Assembly: GCA_013433145.1 (NCBI GenBank)
Contig: CM024177.1
Coordinates: forward strand, 4,986,110 to 5,050,109
DNA length: 64,000 bases
Origin: Ascaris suum
Taxonomy: Eukaryota > Nematoda > Chromadorea > Rhabditida > Ascarididae
Reading direction: 5' to 3'
Shown: positions 12,901-27,366 of the stretch, one piece after another
Layout of the letters: every line of letters begins with the position of its first letter
Numbering within the stretch: the first letter of the stretch is position 1
Notes under the pieces: generated by a model
Told to the model about the DNA's origin: nothing
Databases searched by the model: none
What the model saw: only the letters and a program-made list of their open reading frames with translations
Translations under genes and position numbers: made by a program

Positions 12901-15900
12901 ATTATGCAGTACTGCTCATATTGTATTCGAGTTCTTTTGCTTCTTCCAGCTTTTCAATACAGCGATCTAGTGTTACGACGTCTTCGTCAAATTTTGACGT
13001 CGGAAATTCTTACAACATGAAAGATATTGAATATCAAACTCAATTTAAAGTTTGGAATTTGTTTTATACTCTTATGGGCTAATACTTTCAAGCTGTTCGT
13101 CCGCAATTCCGATCGCTTGCCACTTAGATTAAATAATTCGAGGTGTATTGTTGTTTGGGATCTTTGGCCATAACGGGTCGTCTGGAACAAATCGATATTG
13201 ATCGGACCGGTCGTTGGCTTGCTGAAAGACAATGTCGATCGGGTGGACTGAACGGTATTATTTCACCGAAATATGCTTAAAATTGCTTCTAATTTTCGAA
13301 GCATTCTAGCTTATTGGCATCGAAGTGATCTTATCGCACCTCTCTCTTTATTCGATTCACTAATTTTTGCATCTTAATATTCGCATAAGTTAGTTAGTAT
13401 GACCAGGATCTTCCAGTTATTGAAAATACTCGACCATTGGGGCAGCTGTGAATGGGTAGAAGAGGTTTTTAATAGTGAAATATTGACTCATTAGTTGCAC
13501 TCAGATAATAAGGCCTCTTTTCATTAATACAGTAATAGTATGGTAATAATGATAATAACAGTAGTAATAATAATAAAACAAAAGGCCACTAAAACTAAAA
13601 TATCTAAAATATTTAATAATAAAACAAAAAATTCACTACAACTGAAATAATTGTTGTCGAGGAAGGGGATGTTCTCACTTTATGATTCGATCATTGATGT
13701 GCCAGTAAATGCGTAATCTCTCTGCTTGAGGAGTTATCTGTCGATGGAGTTGCTATAATAGTTGCGTGACGAATGCTGACAGCGTAATGCACCTTTAGAC
13801 AAAAGGTGTTTAGTGATAATGTGGGTAATTACTTGAACGTTGAATGGATTGTGTATTTATTGTGGGCATATAATTGGGCATATGTGAGAGGCGAATGAGT
13901 GATGCACTCCTCTACTCAGCGAATTATCTACACTTTCGTTGCGTAAGATGCCCTCCAAGGTGGATTCAAAATGAGCATATGGAGTTCAACTCATTTACGC
14001 CTTCAACAACCGTATTAACGCCTTGATAAGTCGAAGTGTTAATACTTTTATATAGCGATAAACTGATGATAATCTCAAAAGCTCTAATAAAGGTGTCTTA
14101 TAATCTCGAGGTTGTAAATTTTTCCAATGAATTTAGGAGGCGGTTTTGCATATAGTTATGCAGAATCTAAATTATTGAAGGCGTATTCTGGATACAACGG
14201 AAAGTATTCTGGACAGATGGGAGTGACTCTTACCTCCACTTTGCCGGTATAAGAATTACTAAGCAGTAGGGGCTTTAACGAAAAGCAACAAATATGTAAA
14301 TTTAAAAAATGCATGTACGACATTTCTATGAAATGAATTTTGCTGTAATCAGTATGTAACAGTGATGAGTTCACTATTGTCTTCGAAATTGTTGACGTAA
14401 ACACGAGTTTGTTATTGAAACATAATGCTTAAATTTTATAGAACACTGAAATGTTGCGTAAGATGTCGCATCATTTGCTATGAGGATATTCTTATTTCAT
14501 GCTCTTTGAATGTAGATGACTACAGTGCACAGTTTATCTTAAAGACGGATTACTGTGTATGTACGTATCTCTGATTCAATGTGAATGATTTACGAATGAT
14601 GCGTAGATCGCTTGAACTTGATCACGTAGAGAGTATTCGCGTGCCATTCCACTCCATAAATTACCGCTCGCTATCGTTATTCTAGAGCGAACAATGTTGC
14701 ACTCATTTCATGCATCAACGCATATATTAACGACTTGTGAACTCTCTCTTTTACATGACCTACTCGCCGGTCGGCTGTGTCCGCATTCCGGAGACGTTTT
14801 TTTGAAGTTTTTTCGAGAGGAATTCGATCTTCCACCCAAGCGCGCGTTCCAACTTCTTTTCATTTGAAGCATTAACTTTTCAGAGATATGGATTTTTGAT
14901 TTGGTTTTTGGCATTCTTCGCTCTAAATATTAGAGGTTGTAAGGAGCGAGTTTTATAAGTTTAAAGCAGAGAGTTTGAAGGGTTGTGCATTAATTAGCAG
15001 CTGTTATTAGGTTTCACTGAGTAATTATGAATACTCTTATAACTAGAATGGCTTACTTTGCGGGTGCGTAAAAAGAGGAATTTATCGGTGTTATCAGCAT
15101 GCTAAACTCTATATAGTATGGATTGTTAAAGTGCTTTCAAATAGCGCAAAGATTGAAGGAAGGCCAGAGAAGTTGCCAGACGTGTGCTATTCATGGTGGG
15201 TTCTCGCATCACTTGCTATTATTGGCCGCATTCATTGGATTGATCAGGTATTCTTATAGTCTTTCTCTTTCTATTTCTTAAGAACTTTTAAGCGATTTTT
15301 GAAGTGTCTTATCTAGCAGCTGAAAGCAGAATAACACATTCGTATCATCTGTACATATATGAAGACAGTTGCTTATTTTTATTCTTCTTTTGACTCTACG
15401 TTTAGTCACATGTACGACATAGAGACTTCTCCCCCCTTTACCATCAATAAGAAGAGCAGTCATCTCTCTCCCCCTCCCCCCCTCCCCCTCACCCTCCTGT
15501 TTCTCTCGATAGTGATTATCATTAAATATTTTCCTTTGTGTATTGTTGATTATAAGCTTGTCACTTCACTGACCGCTTCAGTTGACACAGTACTTTAGTG
15601 GCAAAATCGGCGTTGTTTTTTCTTTAGCAATATTTTCCTGGAATATTTAGTCACTTTTTCGATTATTATTGTACTAAGTATTACGTTAATATTTCTAGGA
15701 TTTGATGAAGAAATTTATATTAGCGTGCCAAGATGAAGATGGCGGATTTGCCGATCGACCTGGTGATGTGGTTAGTTGGTTTTATTCATTAATTCTGTAG
15801 TGTGCCTGTCTCAAGAGAGCTAACGATCCTTATGATTAACAGCTTTTAACGACAGAACGAATTTTAGACGGCTCATCTTTACCATTAATTTGACGCAAAT

Positions 15901-16867
15901 CCCGAATTTCCGGTCCGTGGAGCTGCGAGGTGTCTGAGGGAAGTTTCCTGACTGGACTTTCCGAAATTCTCATTCGCCGATCTTTCTCTGGCTCTGTGAT
16001 ATCGTAAGAATCTTTGTCGTCCCATCTCTGTCCTCTCTCCCTCTTCTACATTCTCTTCCTGTCTGGCATCCCACCTAGGATTTGCTTCTTCTCTAGCACA
16101 ACTTTTGATGTTTTACTTCATCCCGTCGCTTTCTACTGTTGATCTTAACTCGTTCCTTCTTCGCTTTCCTCGCCTTTCAAATTATTTGTGAATTTGTTTA
16201 TTATAACTTTCAAAAAGAGCTAGCAGTTAAAAAACTATAAATCAGCGGTCGATTGCATCCACTCTTTTGCGCTAACAGGCCGACAACACTAACTCCCGCG
16301 GAGCCAGCCAGTCTCACAAATTAAAGGGATTGGAAGGAGAATCAGAAGAGCTTTTTGCAATGGGTTTTTGGAGGTGAGGAGCTGCTTTTATTTGGGCTCA
16401 TGCTGAGATATTGAAGAATGCGTTAGGTGATTGCAGTTCTTGTTTTGGTGATCGATATGCGAGTTCAATAATTGTTGCGGTTAGCGTTATTCTTTAATAA
16501 AATGTTTGACTGCCGCCTGTAAGATGAGCATTTATAAGGTGAGCAAATCTAGGTCTTAATGATTGCCGTTTTTTGAAGCGTGACGTCATTGCAAGCACAA
16601 CACGCAACTAAATTTCTTTTATCGTAGACAGTTTCATCTACGTTCGTTGATATGTTCAAGTATAGCTTGATAGGAAAATATCAACAGTTCAATCTTCGAA
16701 ATTTGCGTTCAGTATTTGGTTATGATGCAACTCTGTTTCAGGCGGATCCGTTTCATACGGTATTCGGTCTCGCGGGTTTAAGTTTACTCGGAGATTCATC
16801 ACTATCGTCAGTAGACGCCGTATTGTGTATGACGAAACGCTCGTTGTCGACGTTGGCAATTTGTTGA
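7015..16867 (+). CDS. RABGGTB: Rab geranylgeranyltransferase beta subunit, 8 exons
   Basis: Catalytic beta subunit of Rab geranylgeranyltransferase (GGTase-II), which with the alpha subunit and REP attaches geranylgeranyl groups to C-terminal cysteines of Rab GTPases in the cytosol. Exons: 7015-7137, 7808-8005, 9617-9775, 12661-12771, 13143-13254, 15159-15247, 15699-15770, 16742-16867. They join in phase to 990 bp, 329 residues, against 331 in human. Visible family motifs: [35 protein letters not shown] ([15 protein letters not shown]), [36 protein letters not shown] and [16 protein letters not shown]. The zinc ligands of the family are present (Asp and Cys of PDVCYSW, residues about 242 and 244; His of DPFH, about 293). 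The start was chosen because the acceptor abuts it; an ATG at 6985 would add ten unconserved residues. Acceptors of exons 5 and 6 (TTCGAG, TTGAAG) are weak. Intron 3 (2.9 kb) holds a retroelement remnant. I see no canonical AATAAA close to the stop. Confidence 0.95.
9864..10085. repeat. Two tandem copies of a unit, one with an expanded (TA)n
   Basis: Copy 1 (9864-9990) and copy 2 (10011-10085) share the left arm TTAAGGTTTTATAAAAGAGA and a right arm like CTAAAGTTCCTCTAATA. Between the arms copy 1 has a pure (TA)n tract (9890-9964), whereas copy 2 has a short mixed GTGTATGCACATTG segment. The duplication lies in RABGGTB intron 3 at the edge of the retroelement remnant. Confidence 0.85.
9890..9964. 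repeat. (AT)n microsatellite, about 75 bp
   Basis: Pure alternating AT within the first copy of the tandem duplication in RABGGTB intron 3. Confidence 0.96.
10380..12460 (-). mobile_element. Degenerate Penelope-like retroelement fragment
   Basis: On the minus strand a reverse transcriptase can be read in pieces. Around 12240-12105 a segment begins [19 protein letters not shown] and ends in a stop. A second segment (about 12010-11670) has [18 protein letters not shown], then [11 protein letters not shown] in the position of the catalytic Y(V/I)DD motif, then FLDLNLYV. The order G-x-x-x-G-x-N-x-S-P, RY(I/V)(D/E)DLL and FLDL matches the RT of Penelope-like elements. Several stops and frameshifts interrupt it and the first catalytic Asp of YVDD reads Glu, so it is dead. 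It sits antisense in RABGGTB intron 3. Boundaries are approximate; no terminal repeats or GIY-YIG domain were recognised. Confidence 0.65.
13535..13655. repeat. AT-rich imperfect tandem repeat (AATAAT and AATAAAACAAAA units)
   Basis: A degenerate (AAT)n stretch leads into two copies, about 47 bp apart, of a unit like AATAATAAAACAAAA followed by a CACTA-AACT segment. It lies in RABGGTB intron 5. Confidence 0.7.
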
Positions 16868-19018
16868 TTCTATTTTTAATCGTTCCTGCATACCGTTTAT
16901 ATTTCTTTACCTTAATCTTTAATATTATTCCATTTATTACACTTATGTTGAAATGAATCCCTTATTTAAGTTAACTGATTTCTTTTTTTGCTTCTTTACT
17001 GAAAGCACATAATTGGCGATTATTTATAGTTGTTATTTTATTAGATTTATAGTTGTTTTGCTTTTTATTATTTGGAGGAGCTTTAAGAGAATGATAGTGA
17101 GAGTACATGAAGCAAGGAAATAATGAGTTTAAGGATATTGACAAAAGTTATTCGCTATGATACTGAACTATTTGTTGCGGTATTTGTCTCACTTTGTGAA
17201 GTTATGCTGATTCGTTGACGTTCGGTTGTATTAATAATAGGACAAATGGAACTCATCGTTACTGCGAATCTTATGTGGAACGGACGTGTTTGCGACGTAG
17301 CTGATTGTGGCTTTCGATTCGACCGATTTGAAGCGTGGTCCAGTTGACTTTAGAATCTCTACAGGTACTAAGCCACATTCAAACACATGCAATAGCTTTT
17401 GGAGCTGATGAAGCAGCTAGGATTTCGGTGTAGTAGAGAGTCATGCATATAGTAAGGCTTCATTTAAATGGTTGGTCGGTTTCAATCTCATCAATGAAAT
17501 GCCAAATTTGTAATTACTTAATTAGATACTCAAGCAGTCACCTATAGACAGCTAAGCAGACAGGCGTCCTCTTATATACAAATCGTGAGTTACAGTCATC
17601 ATTACTTACTCGGGATGGAGTGTTTGTGGAAAGAATTGCTGAGATGAGCGCGAAAATAAATGTTGCGATGAAATTGTTGAAGATCTAATCGTTTCACCCT
17701 GCGACACTATCACTCTATAGTTCGCTCACGCAGGTCGATGCGAGCATGTTCATTTGGGTGCGCAATCAAAACACGGCACGCGTTGTCAATCGTTTCTTTA
17801 TCAGATCGGCTAGAATGAGTGCATCACTCTACTTCTGCAGCACTAATCTCTCCCCGCCATCCTCACATCACCTTTCTTTCATGCTTCACTATGACGGTAG
17901 AAATGTTACAGTACCACAGGGCGAAGACGACAAATCTGCGATAGAGAGGAGCAGACTGTCTTTTGCAATTATAAAGGAAAATGGAAAGCTCTTTTTAATA
18001 GTGCTATTCGGTTACTTCTTTTAAACATTTATACCAGTTCATCACTCAGTATGTTTTCGTCCTCTCCGACTGTGGAAAATTGAAGAGAATATTTTCGACA
18101 GTTTTGGTGGTATTGATAGAATAGGAGTTGAAACATAAAATATAACAGGAATGGATAGAAATATTGGAGTAATTCCAGTAAGGGTTGAAGTTCACTATTG
18201 ATCCATGCTTTAGTCCATCTGAAATTCTTTGGCAGCTATAGGAAAATTTTCGAGAGATGAAATGGTCTTTTTACTTTTCCATTGTAACGAATTTACGATT
18301 ATTATGGAACCTGTGCATTCCAAGGAATGATTGTCCTGGAATGCGGTCTGAATTATCATTTGAACTTTTCTCAAATGCGAATCAAGCCGCACGTTTAATT
18401 TTCACTGAGTTTCATATTTAAGGTACCAAACCACAGAGATTATGAGTAGCATTTTTAGCTCAAGAGTAGTTATTTAGTTATTTATAGATCGTTAATTCTT
18501 ATCACAAATCATTCCCATGAAACTTTTCACCAGAGAATTTCCCTAGTACGAACGATGTTTGCTGCCCAAAAGGGTTGAAAATTATTTCACTGAATTGCGA
18601 CTAAAAACTTTAATACATGATTAGTTCCACAAGTAATTTTGCTGATTTTCTTTGGGAGCAATGAACGGCAAGTGAGAACTCGATGTCACTAGATATAAGG
18701 AGAGGAAGTGTGTTTCTGAAATTTTTCGTGGAATTAGGTGATCTAAACGAACGGGCAAAGTGCCTAAAAAATACCACTAGTCAGGGAAAATATTAGAGCC
18801 AAAATATTGACTGTTTTGTATTAATAAAGAATAAGGAGAGTCTAATATCAGTTAGAATGCAGGTCTTCATCGAATATGCACATATAAGCATAATTCAATC
18901 ACCGGACTGGAATATTATGATAAGTAAATGTATATGTATGTAATTTGGTGACCGTATGGCTGGAGATCACTTCAAAGATAGAAAGAGTTTAGCGCTTAAT
19001 TCGAGCTGATTTACATAC
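16868..19018. other. Intergenic, no recognised gene
   Basis: AT-rich sequence between the RABGGTB stop and the unidentified minus-strand exon at 19019-19225. Later exons of that minus-strand gene should lie here. One weak candidate is about 18381-18318 (minus), with phase-0 start AAAAGTTCAAAT after TTTGAG and a possible AG|GTTCC donor, but it is not strong enough to list as an exon. Confidence 0.4.
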
Positions 19019-19225
19019 CTTTAGGCTCGAATGCGGATTGTTTTGGAGCACGTGCCGTGACAGTGTTATTACGCTGCAGAGTGCACCCCATACGTTACGC
19101 TCTTTAATTACCCATTTTCCAGCTCGTTCGGCCCGTTGTGCACCTTGAATCGCCTCGTGACCCCGTTTCGTCGAGTAGTACGTCCCTTGCAAGCAGCTCA
19201 TTAATAAGCGGCTCACTGTTGTCAT
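19019..19225 (-). CDS. Coding exon of an unidentified gene
   Basis: A 69-codon open exon starting at an ATG (19225) and ending at CTAAAG|GTATGT, a near-perfect donor, in phase 0. It is clearly richer in G+C than its surroundings and its residues look protein-like: it starts MTTVSRLLMSCLQG, continues TKRGHEAIQGAQRAERAG, and contains KERNVWGALCSVITLSRH. The frame stays open 11 codons further upstream to a TAG, so the true exon may start at an acceptor (GTGCTAG) with the protein beginning elsewhere. I do not recognise the family. Following exons are expected at lower coordinates on this strand, convergent with RABGGTB. Confidence 0.45.
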
Positions 19226-22200
19226 TTTATACGAAATCGTGTCAGTGTCTTCATTCGCCTAGCACAACACTTCATCACTAAATCTAGTAGACATTGAAGG
19301 TGTTCTTTTGTTTCCCGCATCATATGAACGACATTGTCCAACATTAAGCATCATGAGCTCGTTTCCGAGCTTCTCTTCTGCATTCCGCCGTAGTCACGTC
19401 ATCAAGTGAAGCTTTAGGATTTAGGAGATGTGCAGGTTAGGGGGAGAATTGGTGGGGGGGGGGGGGAGGGGGGAGGGAATATGGGAATATTTTTCAATTC
19501 TACAGCGCAGCATCTTTTGCGACGGTGCTTCTGAGAAGTACTGCATTATTTATCTTCCAGTCTCATAACCTTGAAATTTCATCACTGCATTTATTTACGA
19601 GCAAAAATCTCCACTGATATTTTGTGTTGATGGAGCAAAATTCGTTGATCACACGAACACTACTGTATTATATTTGAAGATTATCGTCGCGATAAACCGC
19701 TTGAAATTGTCGTTTAACAATTTGGACAGTGAAATCTTTTGTAAAACTTAAATAATTTCTCATATTTTCATTTCTATAGTGGTGAGCTAAGTATGAAAAA
19801 ACGATGCTCGGAAAATGATATAATTTTCGCGTTGTATCCATCAAGTGAATGGGAAGCTATCGATCTTTTTTTTTGTCCGCATGATCTGGGAATCGAAAGT
19901 CTCGACGAATGGAAAAAATGAGTGAAAAGAAAAGTTTCGTCAAATGGAGCTTGGCTATTTTTCAAATATTCGTCGTAGGATACGCAAGATGACCGATACC
20001 ATTTAGGTTCTTGTCGTTTTCATACCTCAAGAGGCGTTTTGTACCGCATTTGCATTGCTAAGAGATTTTATGCATATCTCTTATCTTGAATGCTTGAAAG
20101 CTGTTCTCCAATATCAGTGACAATATTAAGTTGCAGGTGATAACGTCTTATATGTTATACTTCTGAGCAAGCTCATCTGCCTTGCCAAATATGAGGTCTT
20201 TCATCTTTCACACTTTATCATAACCAAGATGGAATTTCTCGATGGAGTTAGTACTGAAAGGAGAAAGGGAGGGGTGCGATGGAAAAAACCTAAATTCGGT
20301 AGTTTTCATTCTCTTTGCCCCCATCCCCGCCCCACCCCATCTCCTTCATATTGCTATTTGTGGCATGTTTTCGAGGAACAGTTGAAGCAGCAGTGAAGAT
20401 AAAAGTGCTTTCTTGTCTGGAAGGGAATTCGTCATAGATAATGAAAAATTTTTCACGTTATAAGATAGGTGTTGAATTGTGTGACGTCACTATTATAGGG
20501 CTAAAATTGTTTAGCTATGGAATCCTCTAATGATCCACTCTTGGTTTCATTAGTTGAATGTATAGTTGAATAATAAATCAATTTTTTATTCCAACCTAAC
20601 ACTGATCGATGAAATACTTCATTAAGTCGGCAGATCGAAAGTTGCATTAACACAAGGAAATATAAGAATCAGATGCCAGAAAGCTGTTCTACCGTATCCA
20701 TGGCCGTAGTGAATAGGAGATTATTGACCATAACTACCCACCATTAGAGTTGTCGAAAAATGGTCCCTATCATTATAAAGCATTTGATTTGATGACACTA
20801 TGTGTGACGTTGTTTGCAATACAGTTGTTGCATCTGCCATCTGCATCGTTAAGCAGTCACTAACGGTCATTCAAGGACCCTCGACGAAGATGCTCAGATT
20901 TCTTTCCTGAAAAATTCACTACTCTTTAGCAGAGTTGCTCAAGTATCCATCACTTTCTAAACGGTGAATAAACACCATTCTACCAAATATAGCGTGAAAT
21001 GAGATAACAATAATTTCTATCACAAACATCATATGAAATAACCGTGGATCTAACATTTTTATTTACAAGTTACTTAAGGAGACGTTTCTTAAAAGAATTT
21101 TCAATGAGCAGCGGTCAAGCTTTATGAACGCTGCAATTTTTTGTTTGGCCCTTCACTTCAGCGTGATATAGTTTTTTGGCAACAATACACTGTCAGCATT
21201 ATCCATTTGACTCTTTCATTAGAAAGCATTGAAAGCAGTTAGATAGCAGAAAACATTAATCTATCAGTTTCACAGCATACGGTATTCATAGTGTTCCGAA
21301 TTTCGACGATCTGCTATCTTCAAAGATCGTCGTTCAACAATCGAAGGGAATCTTGAATGGTATTGTTTGAAACATCTTGTGAGCTGATCATACACGCGTC
21401 CTTTATTTATTACCTCATGCAGGAACAGATCCGCTCAAGGTTACCGTACCCATAAATGGGGCGTTCCTTCAAACATTTTTAGTCCCGCCCCATTTCTTAA
21501 GTCACTTGTTGAGCATGCATCCCATCCACAAGAGACAATAATAGTGTCGTAAGAAATGACAACGAGTTGGCAGCTCTCACACCAAATTTCGGCTCCCACT
21601 TATGCACTGATGCCCGGATACAGTAACCAGTGCAACTATGGATCGCTTCCGGACCAAAACTGCTGGACCACCAGGTGAGATAATGCAAAAGAGCTTTCAC
21701 CACTCGAAAGCCGATAGGGTAATCTCGATTAAAACCAAAATTTTCTAACATTCCTCCAGTAAGAAATTTTCCACTAGAAATTTCGATTCGCACCATTTGC
21801 ACATTCTTAGGATTTGGAAAATAGCGCTATTTGAGCGATCTGGTCTGCGAAAAGCCGTGCAACTCGAATATTCGAATAATCTGTGACTATCCCCATGTGT
21901 TTAGAGAAACAGCCACAATTATTTTCTAGATTTTTGTGCTATAATTGGAAGGAAAAGCTTCAACGAGGTCAACATATTTGACGTATAGGCAATAAATCAT
22001 CATTACCATTCCAGCACATCCACAACATAACATATGTACCACATTGAATGATGTGAGACAACATCAGTAGTTTATATCCATGATCTTAGGGCTGTGCGGA
22101 AAAGCACATTTGTGAAAATTAAGTCTTAAGGTAATCCTTATTGCCAAATGTCTTGTCAAAATTTATATCTGTCGAGGACAAGAAGCTTCATTTTTCATTC

Positions 22201-24789
22201 ACTCAGATTTTTCCTGTCTCAGTATTGATTTCTAACGGCCACAACGTATGCTTCCCTTGAAAATAATCTAGCAATATGATAACATCTTCGAAGCAGTTTT
22301 AAAATTAGTGAGTTGCGCCTCATTTTATTATTTTAAAGTATTTTGAAGGCAGCCGTTTTACTTTGTGAATATTCATAAAATGTCTCTAATATCGATGTTT
22401 CTGATCAAAGATAGTCGAAACTTATCAGAGACGTACGTTTCCGCACTGCGCTTAACGTTGCAACATCTTTACACATTTCTAATTTAGTGCATCGATAATG
22501 CACCGTTCTAAGATAGCAGCAATTTGGTTGTGTTGTGTTCTTCTCGCTTTTGGCATCCGGATATCTCTCTCCCTTTCTCTTATTGCCGTCGCGTAGATAC
22601 TGTCTCACTGATAAATCACAATCTTATAATGGCCTTATTTCCGATTAAGTGAATTAATTCCCTAAATTCTTCAAAAAACATTTTGATCTGAAATCTTTCA
22701 TGGGCGTTAGGTCCGATTATATATGATCAGCAATCAAGCAATTCTATATGTGAATGAATAGTCCTTATTATTTTTGAATATCAGGTATTCCAAAAATTAT
22801 TAGGTCGTTCCCACTCAAGTTATTTTGAAATTTTACTTGACAGCATCATTCAAGACATCCTGTGAAATGCAATCTGCATGATCGCTCAAGCTTTATTCGT
22901 TTCCACAGTCAACCTTTATTTTGTTTTCGATTCGTCTAAACTCTACATGAATCTGTAGTTGTAATTTTTGATCGTCTGTCTTCCATCACCCATCAACTGA
23001 ATTAGCGAGCGAGCGCAAAATTTATCTGTCGGAGTTATCACATTTTATAGGATATTTCAAAATTTATCTGCCCTCATCCACAGAAATATATTTCAAGTGA
23101 ATCGGTCGCTTTCATAATCGCTTGACATTATTCAAGCTCTTAAATCTATTAATTTTAAGAACGCTCCTGGACAGAGTAACATAAAACTTTTTGTTTGCAC
23201 TCCCACTTATATATGTGTTTATTTGTACTTACCTCTAAGCTTTCTTTATTATTACTATGGATTTAAAAGCATAAAGTATAAAAAAGACATCTGTTAATGA
23301 GCCGAATAAGCCAACATTTTATATAGTAATAATATCGGAAAGGAAAACCTTCAGTCCACTTAGCCTGTTGACTTTAAATCTGCAACCTCCTTGGTCATTG
23401 AATCCAGCACTAGCTGCACTTCCGGTAACAGGCTTTTGTATATGGGGGAAGGAAAGCACTATATACTGTAGTCGTAATCCACAATAGGATGATTTGAGAA
23501 AAATTTCATGATACCATGTAGTGACGCCCTAGCGAGTAACCATAGCATTTATCATATCTGAAACATAATAAGTCAAATCAACTATACAATTAGCCAAACG
23601 TGCGCGGAATATCCATAAAATACGGTGGTGGATCCGAGGTTTAAACTGAGATTAAAGTGTTCCGGTTTTTTCGAAAATTGAGCGCGCATGAAATTATAAA
23701 TGAATGGTGTCGTATCCAGGCGGTGAAACGAAATATCTGTGAAGTGCGCTTATCGACCCGTTTTTGAAATTGAATATGTATAAAGCACGATAGTGGATCC
23801 TGTCCTTTAAAATTCTTCTCTTAAAAATGTTGAAGGAACATTATAGGAAGCGTTTCCTCCTAAAATAACAGCTAATGAAACGCAACCAACGGTCGACATC
23901 CTATTCAATACTTTCAATTTCTATGCTCTCAATGAAGCTAAAACGCCCTTTTTTGTCATTGTAAATCCTTCTAACTAGTAAAATTTCATATCGGTCGTAA
24001 AACCGGTGGATCATTTGCTGCGGATAGTTCAAAAGTAAACCGTTGAACTGACATAGTATAAGGTCCTCGACAGCAGCTGAGGGCCAAAAATGAAGCGCGC
24101 TTTATCAACAATGCTTTTCAGAGAGCTCTGGAAGGGCAGAAAATGGAAGATTTTTAAACTACGGTTATAGAATTTTATACATAAACAGCAAGAAGCATTG
24201 ACGAATGGAACAGTCAACTGATATGACAACGTATTTTGATTTGAAAATGACAATAACTCGGCTCTGCCACTTGATTTCAGGAAAGCTTCTTTTCAGCCAG
24301 AAGCGTTTAATTTCCCGAGGTTGCTCTAGCATTTGAGGTTATTCGTTTTGCTCAATTCGCAGAATATTTCAAGGTCGGCAAACTGCATAATACATTAGAA
24401 TTGTTTAAAGCTATATTTTTCCTTTTCACTCTTCCTAGCCAAAGAAACTTATAATGAAATTTGAAACTCGAAGAAAGCTACTTTTCGGTCCTCCAAGTAA
24501 TGAAACGATAAAATCGCGCAATGTGCGCGCAAGCAGTTTGCCGAAAAATTTGTCTTTTTCATAAGCGTTTGTATTCGTTGCATTTGCAAAGTGCATTGCA
24601 CCAACTCTGTTTCTTTGTGCATGCATGTCTGTGCGCTCTGTCTGTTCATTAGTTACAACTAGCGAGCCCCTAATGAAACTTGGCGGATATGGGTAATGCG
24701 TATTAGAGGGTGACCTCTCATAGCAAGTTTTATTTTAGAACATCTCTTTTAATCTGTTCATATACACATCTGCATTTTTTTCGTATCAG
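19226..24789. other. Long stretch without a recognised gene
   Basis: About 5.5 kb of AT-rich DNA with a poly-G tract at 19450-19478. A 101-codon minus-strand ORF at 21497-21802 has an ATG but no family motifs and no convincing donor, and I do not support it as a gene. The stretch could hold the upstream exon and regulatory DNA of the lin-32-like gene, which in C. elegans has extensive neural control regions. Confidence 0.4.
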
Positions 24790-24861
24790 CAAGTTGGCAA
24801 AAAACACGTTTTGCACGATCCACTAGGATCTTTCACATTTTCTGTTGACAGCGTTATTCAG
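24790..24861 (+). CDS. Candidate small exon
   Basis: A 72-bp block bounded by a good acceptor (TTTTTCGTATCAG) and a good donor (ATTCAG|GTGAGC), open only in phase 0 and giving 24 residues that begin QVGKKHVLHDPLGSF. Position and strand would allow it to be an N-terminal exon of the lin-32-like gene 1.2 kb downstream, whose amino-terminal part is otherwise missing. No sequence motif confirms this. Confidence 0.28.
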
Positions 24862-26058
24862 GTGAGCTAATTAGAAAAGCGCAAATAGTACTAACTCTTC
24901 CAGTATGCAATTTACGGCTTTTTTGCATGCTTTCTTTCGTTACCTCAAAGCAGTAACTTTGGTTCGGCCAGTGTAACATAAATTTTGTCGAGTGTCAGAG
25001 GTTTGCAGTAACAGTTTCTAACTCTTTAGATGAAAATTAGTGCGGAATCGGGATGGGAAAGAGTTGTAGTTAAGGTTTTCTTCGATAGAGAAAAAATTCT
25101 ATCGACACTATTAACAATAAGTAAGCTAATTAAATCTAACTTGGCCAATTAACTTTGCGGTTGAAAAACGAACGCCCGAAGTTGCGTTACATTTCTGACG
25201 CCGAAACTTTCGTCAAAAGGTTCTACTAAACTTCCAGTCTCTTAACAAGTCCACAAGTTTTAATTCGCATTCATCGAGCCACTAGCATTATGAGGTGCAA
25301 ACCGCAACATTATCACTTTAGAGCTTCAATACAATTTAGGAGATTTGCACCTCATCGATGCCTTTGTAAATATCATCAATGGAAAGGAACGAATGTAGAC
25401 AAAATGCCGCAAGAGTGTAGACCTGTAGAAGATTATATATCATTTCAAGTGCTATTGTTGCAGTCGTTTGTTTTAATTGCTCGTTGGCTGCTCACATTCG
25501 GCAGTCAATTTTTGAATTCGATATTTTCAATTACTATTTAAACTTCACTAAAACTAATTAATTTTTTAAATGCTCTAGTGTATTTATTATTTCTATGCGC
25601 CCTTTCAAATCCGTATTTGCAAAGATTATTGTGGAGAAAAAGTTATATCTGTGCGAAGTATTTCTTGGCTTATCGATTTCGGAACCGTTAAAAGTAGAGA
25701 TGCGAAATTCGGCGTATGTGACTTAAAATGACCTCTTATAATATTTTCACGCTAGTCTATCAACCTCAAAGAAATTATCGTCATTTGAAGCTGCAAAAAA
25801 ATTTTCATGCATTTCACATCGAGTGGGCTCTCTTTCACACGACCAAGTTTAAAAAAAGATGAACCTTTTACGAAAGGTTTGCAAGGGCGATCAGTTCATT
25901 TAAAATACAAAGGTGTTATTTCGCATATTTTATTATTCATCGATATACTACGAAAGTGGTCAAACAGGCGGTCGCAATGTAAAGGTGCACATGGCCACGT
26001 TCCTCCATTGTTTACTTATTTACGACTGTCAAATTTTAAAGTTTATATGCATTTTTGA

Positions 26059-27335
<1,277 letters not shown>

Positions 27336-27360
27336 ATTCAGATCACTATTGTAACTTGTA

Positions 27361-27366
27361 AATAAA
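27361..27366 (+). terminator. Poly(A) signal of the lin-32-like gene
   Basis: AATAAA 26 bp after the TAG stop, followed within about 20 bp by CT-rich sequence. This spacing is typical of compact nematode 3' UTRs. Confidence 0.8.

Noticed and set aside
21497..21802. 101-codon minus-strand ORF starting MQMVRIEISSGK
   Set aside because: Reasonable composition but no donor, no family motif and no supporting neighbour exon.
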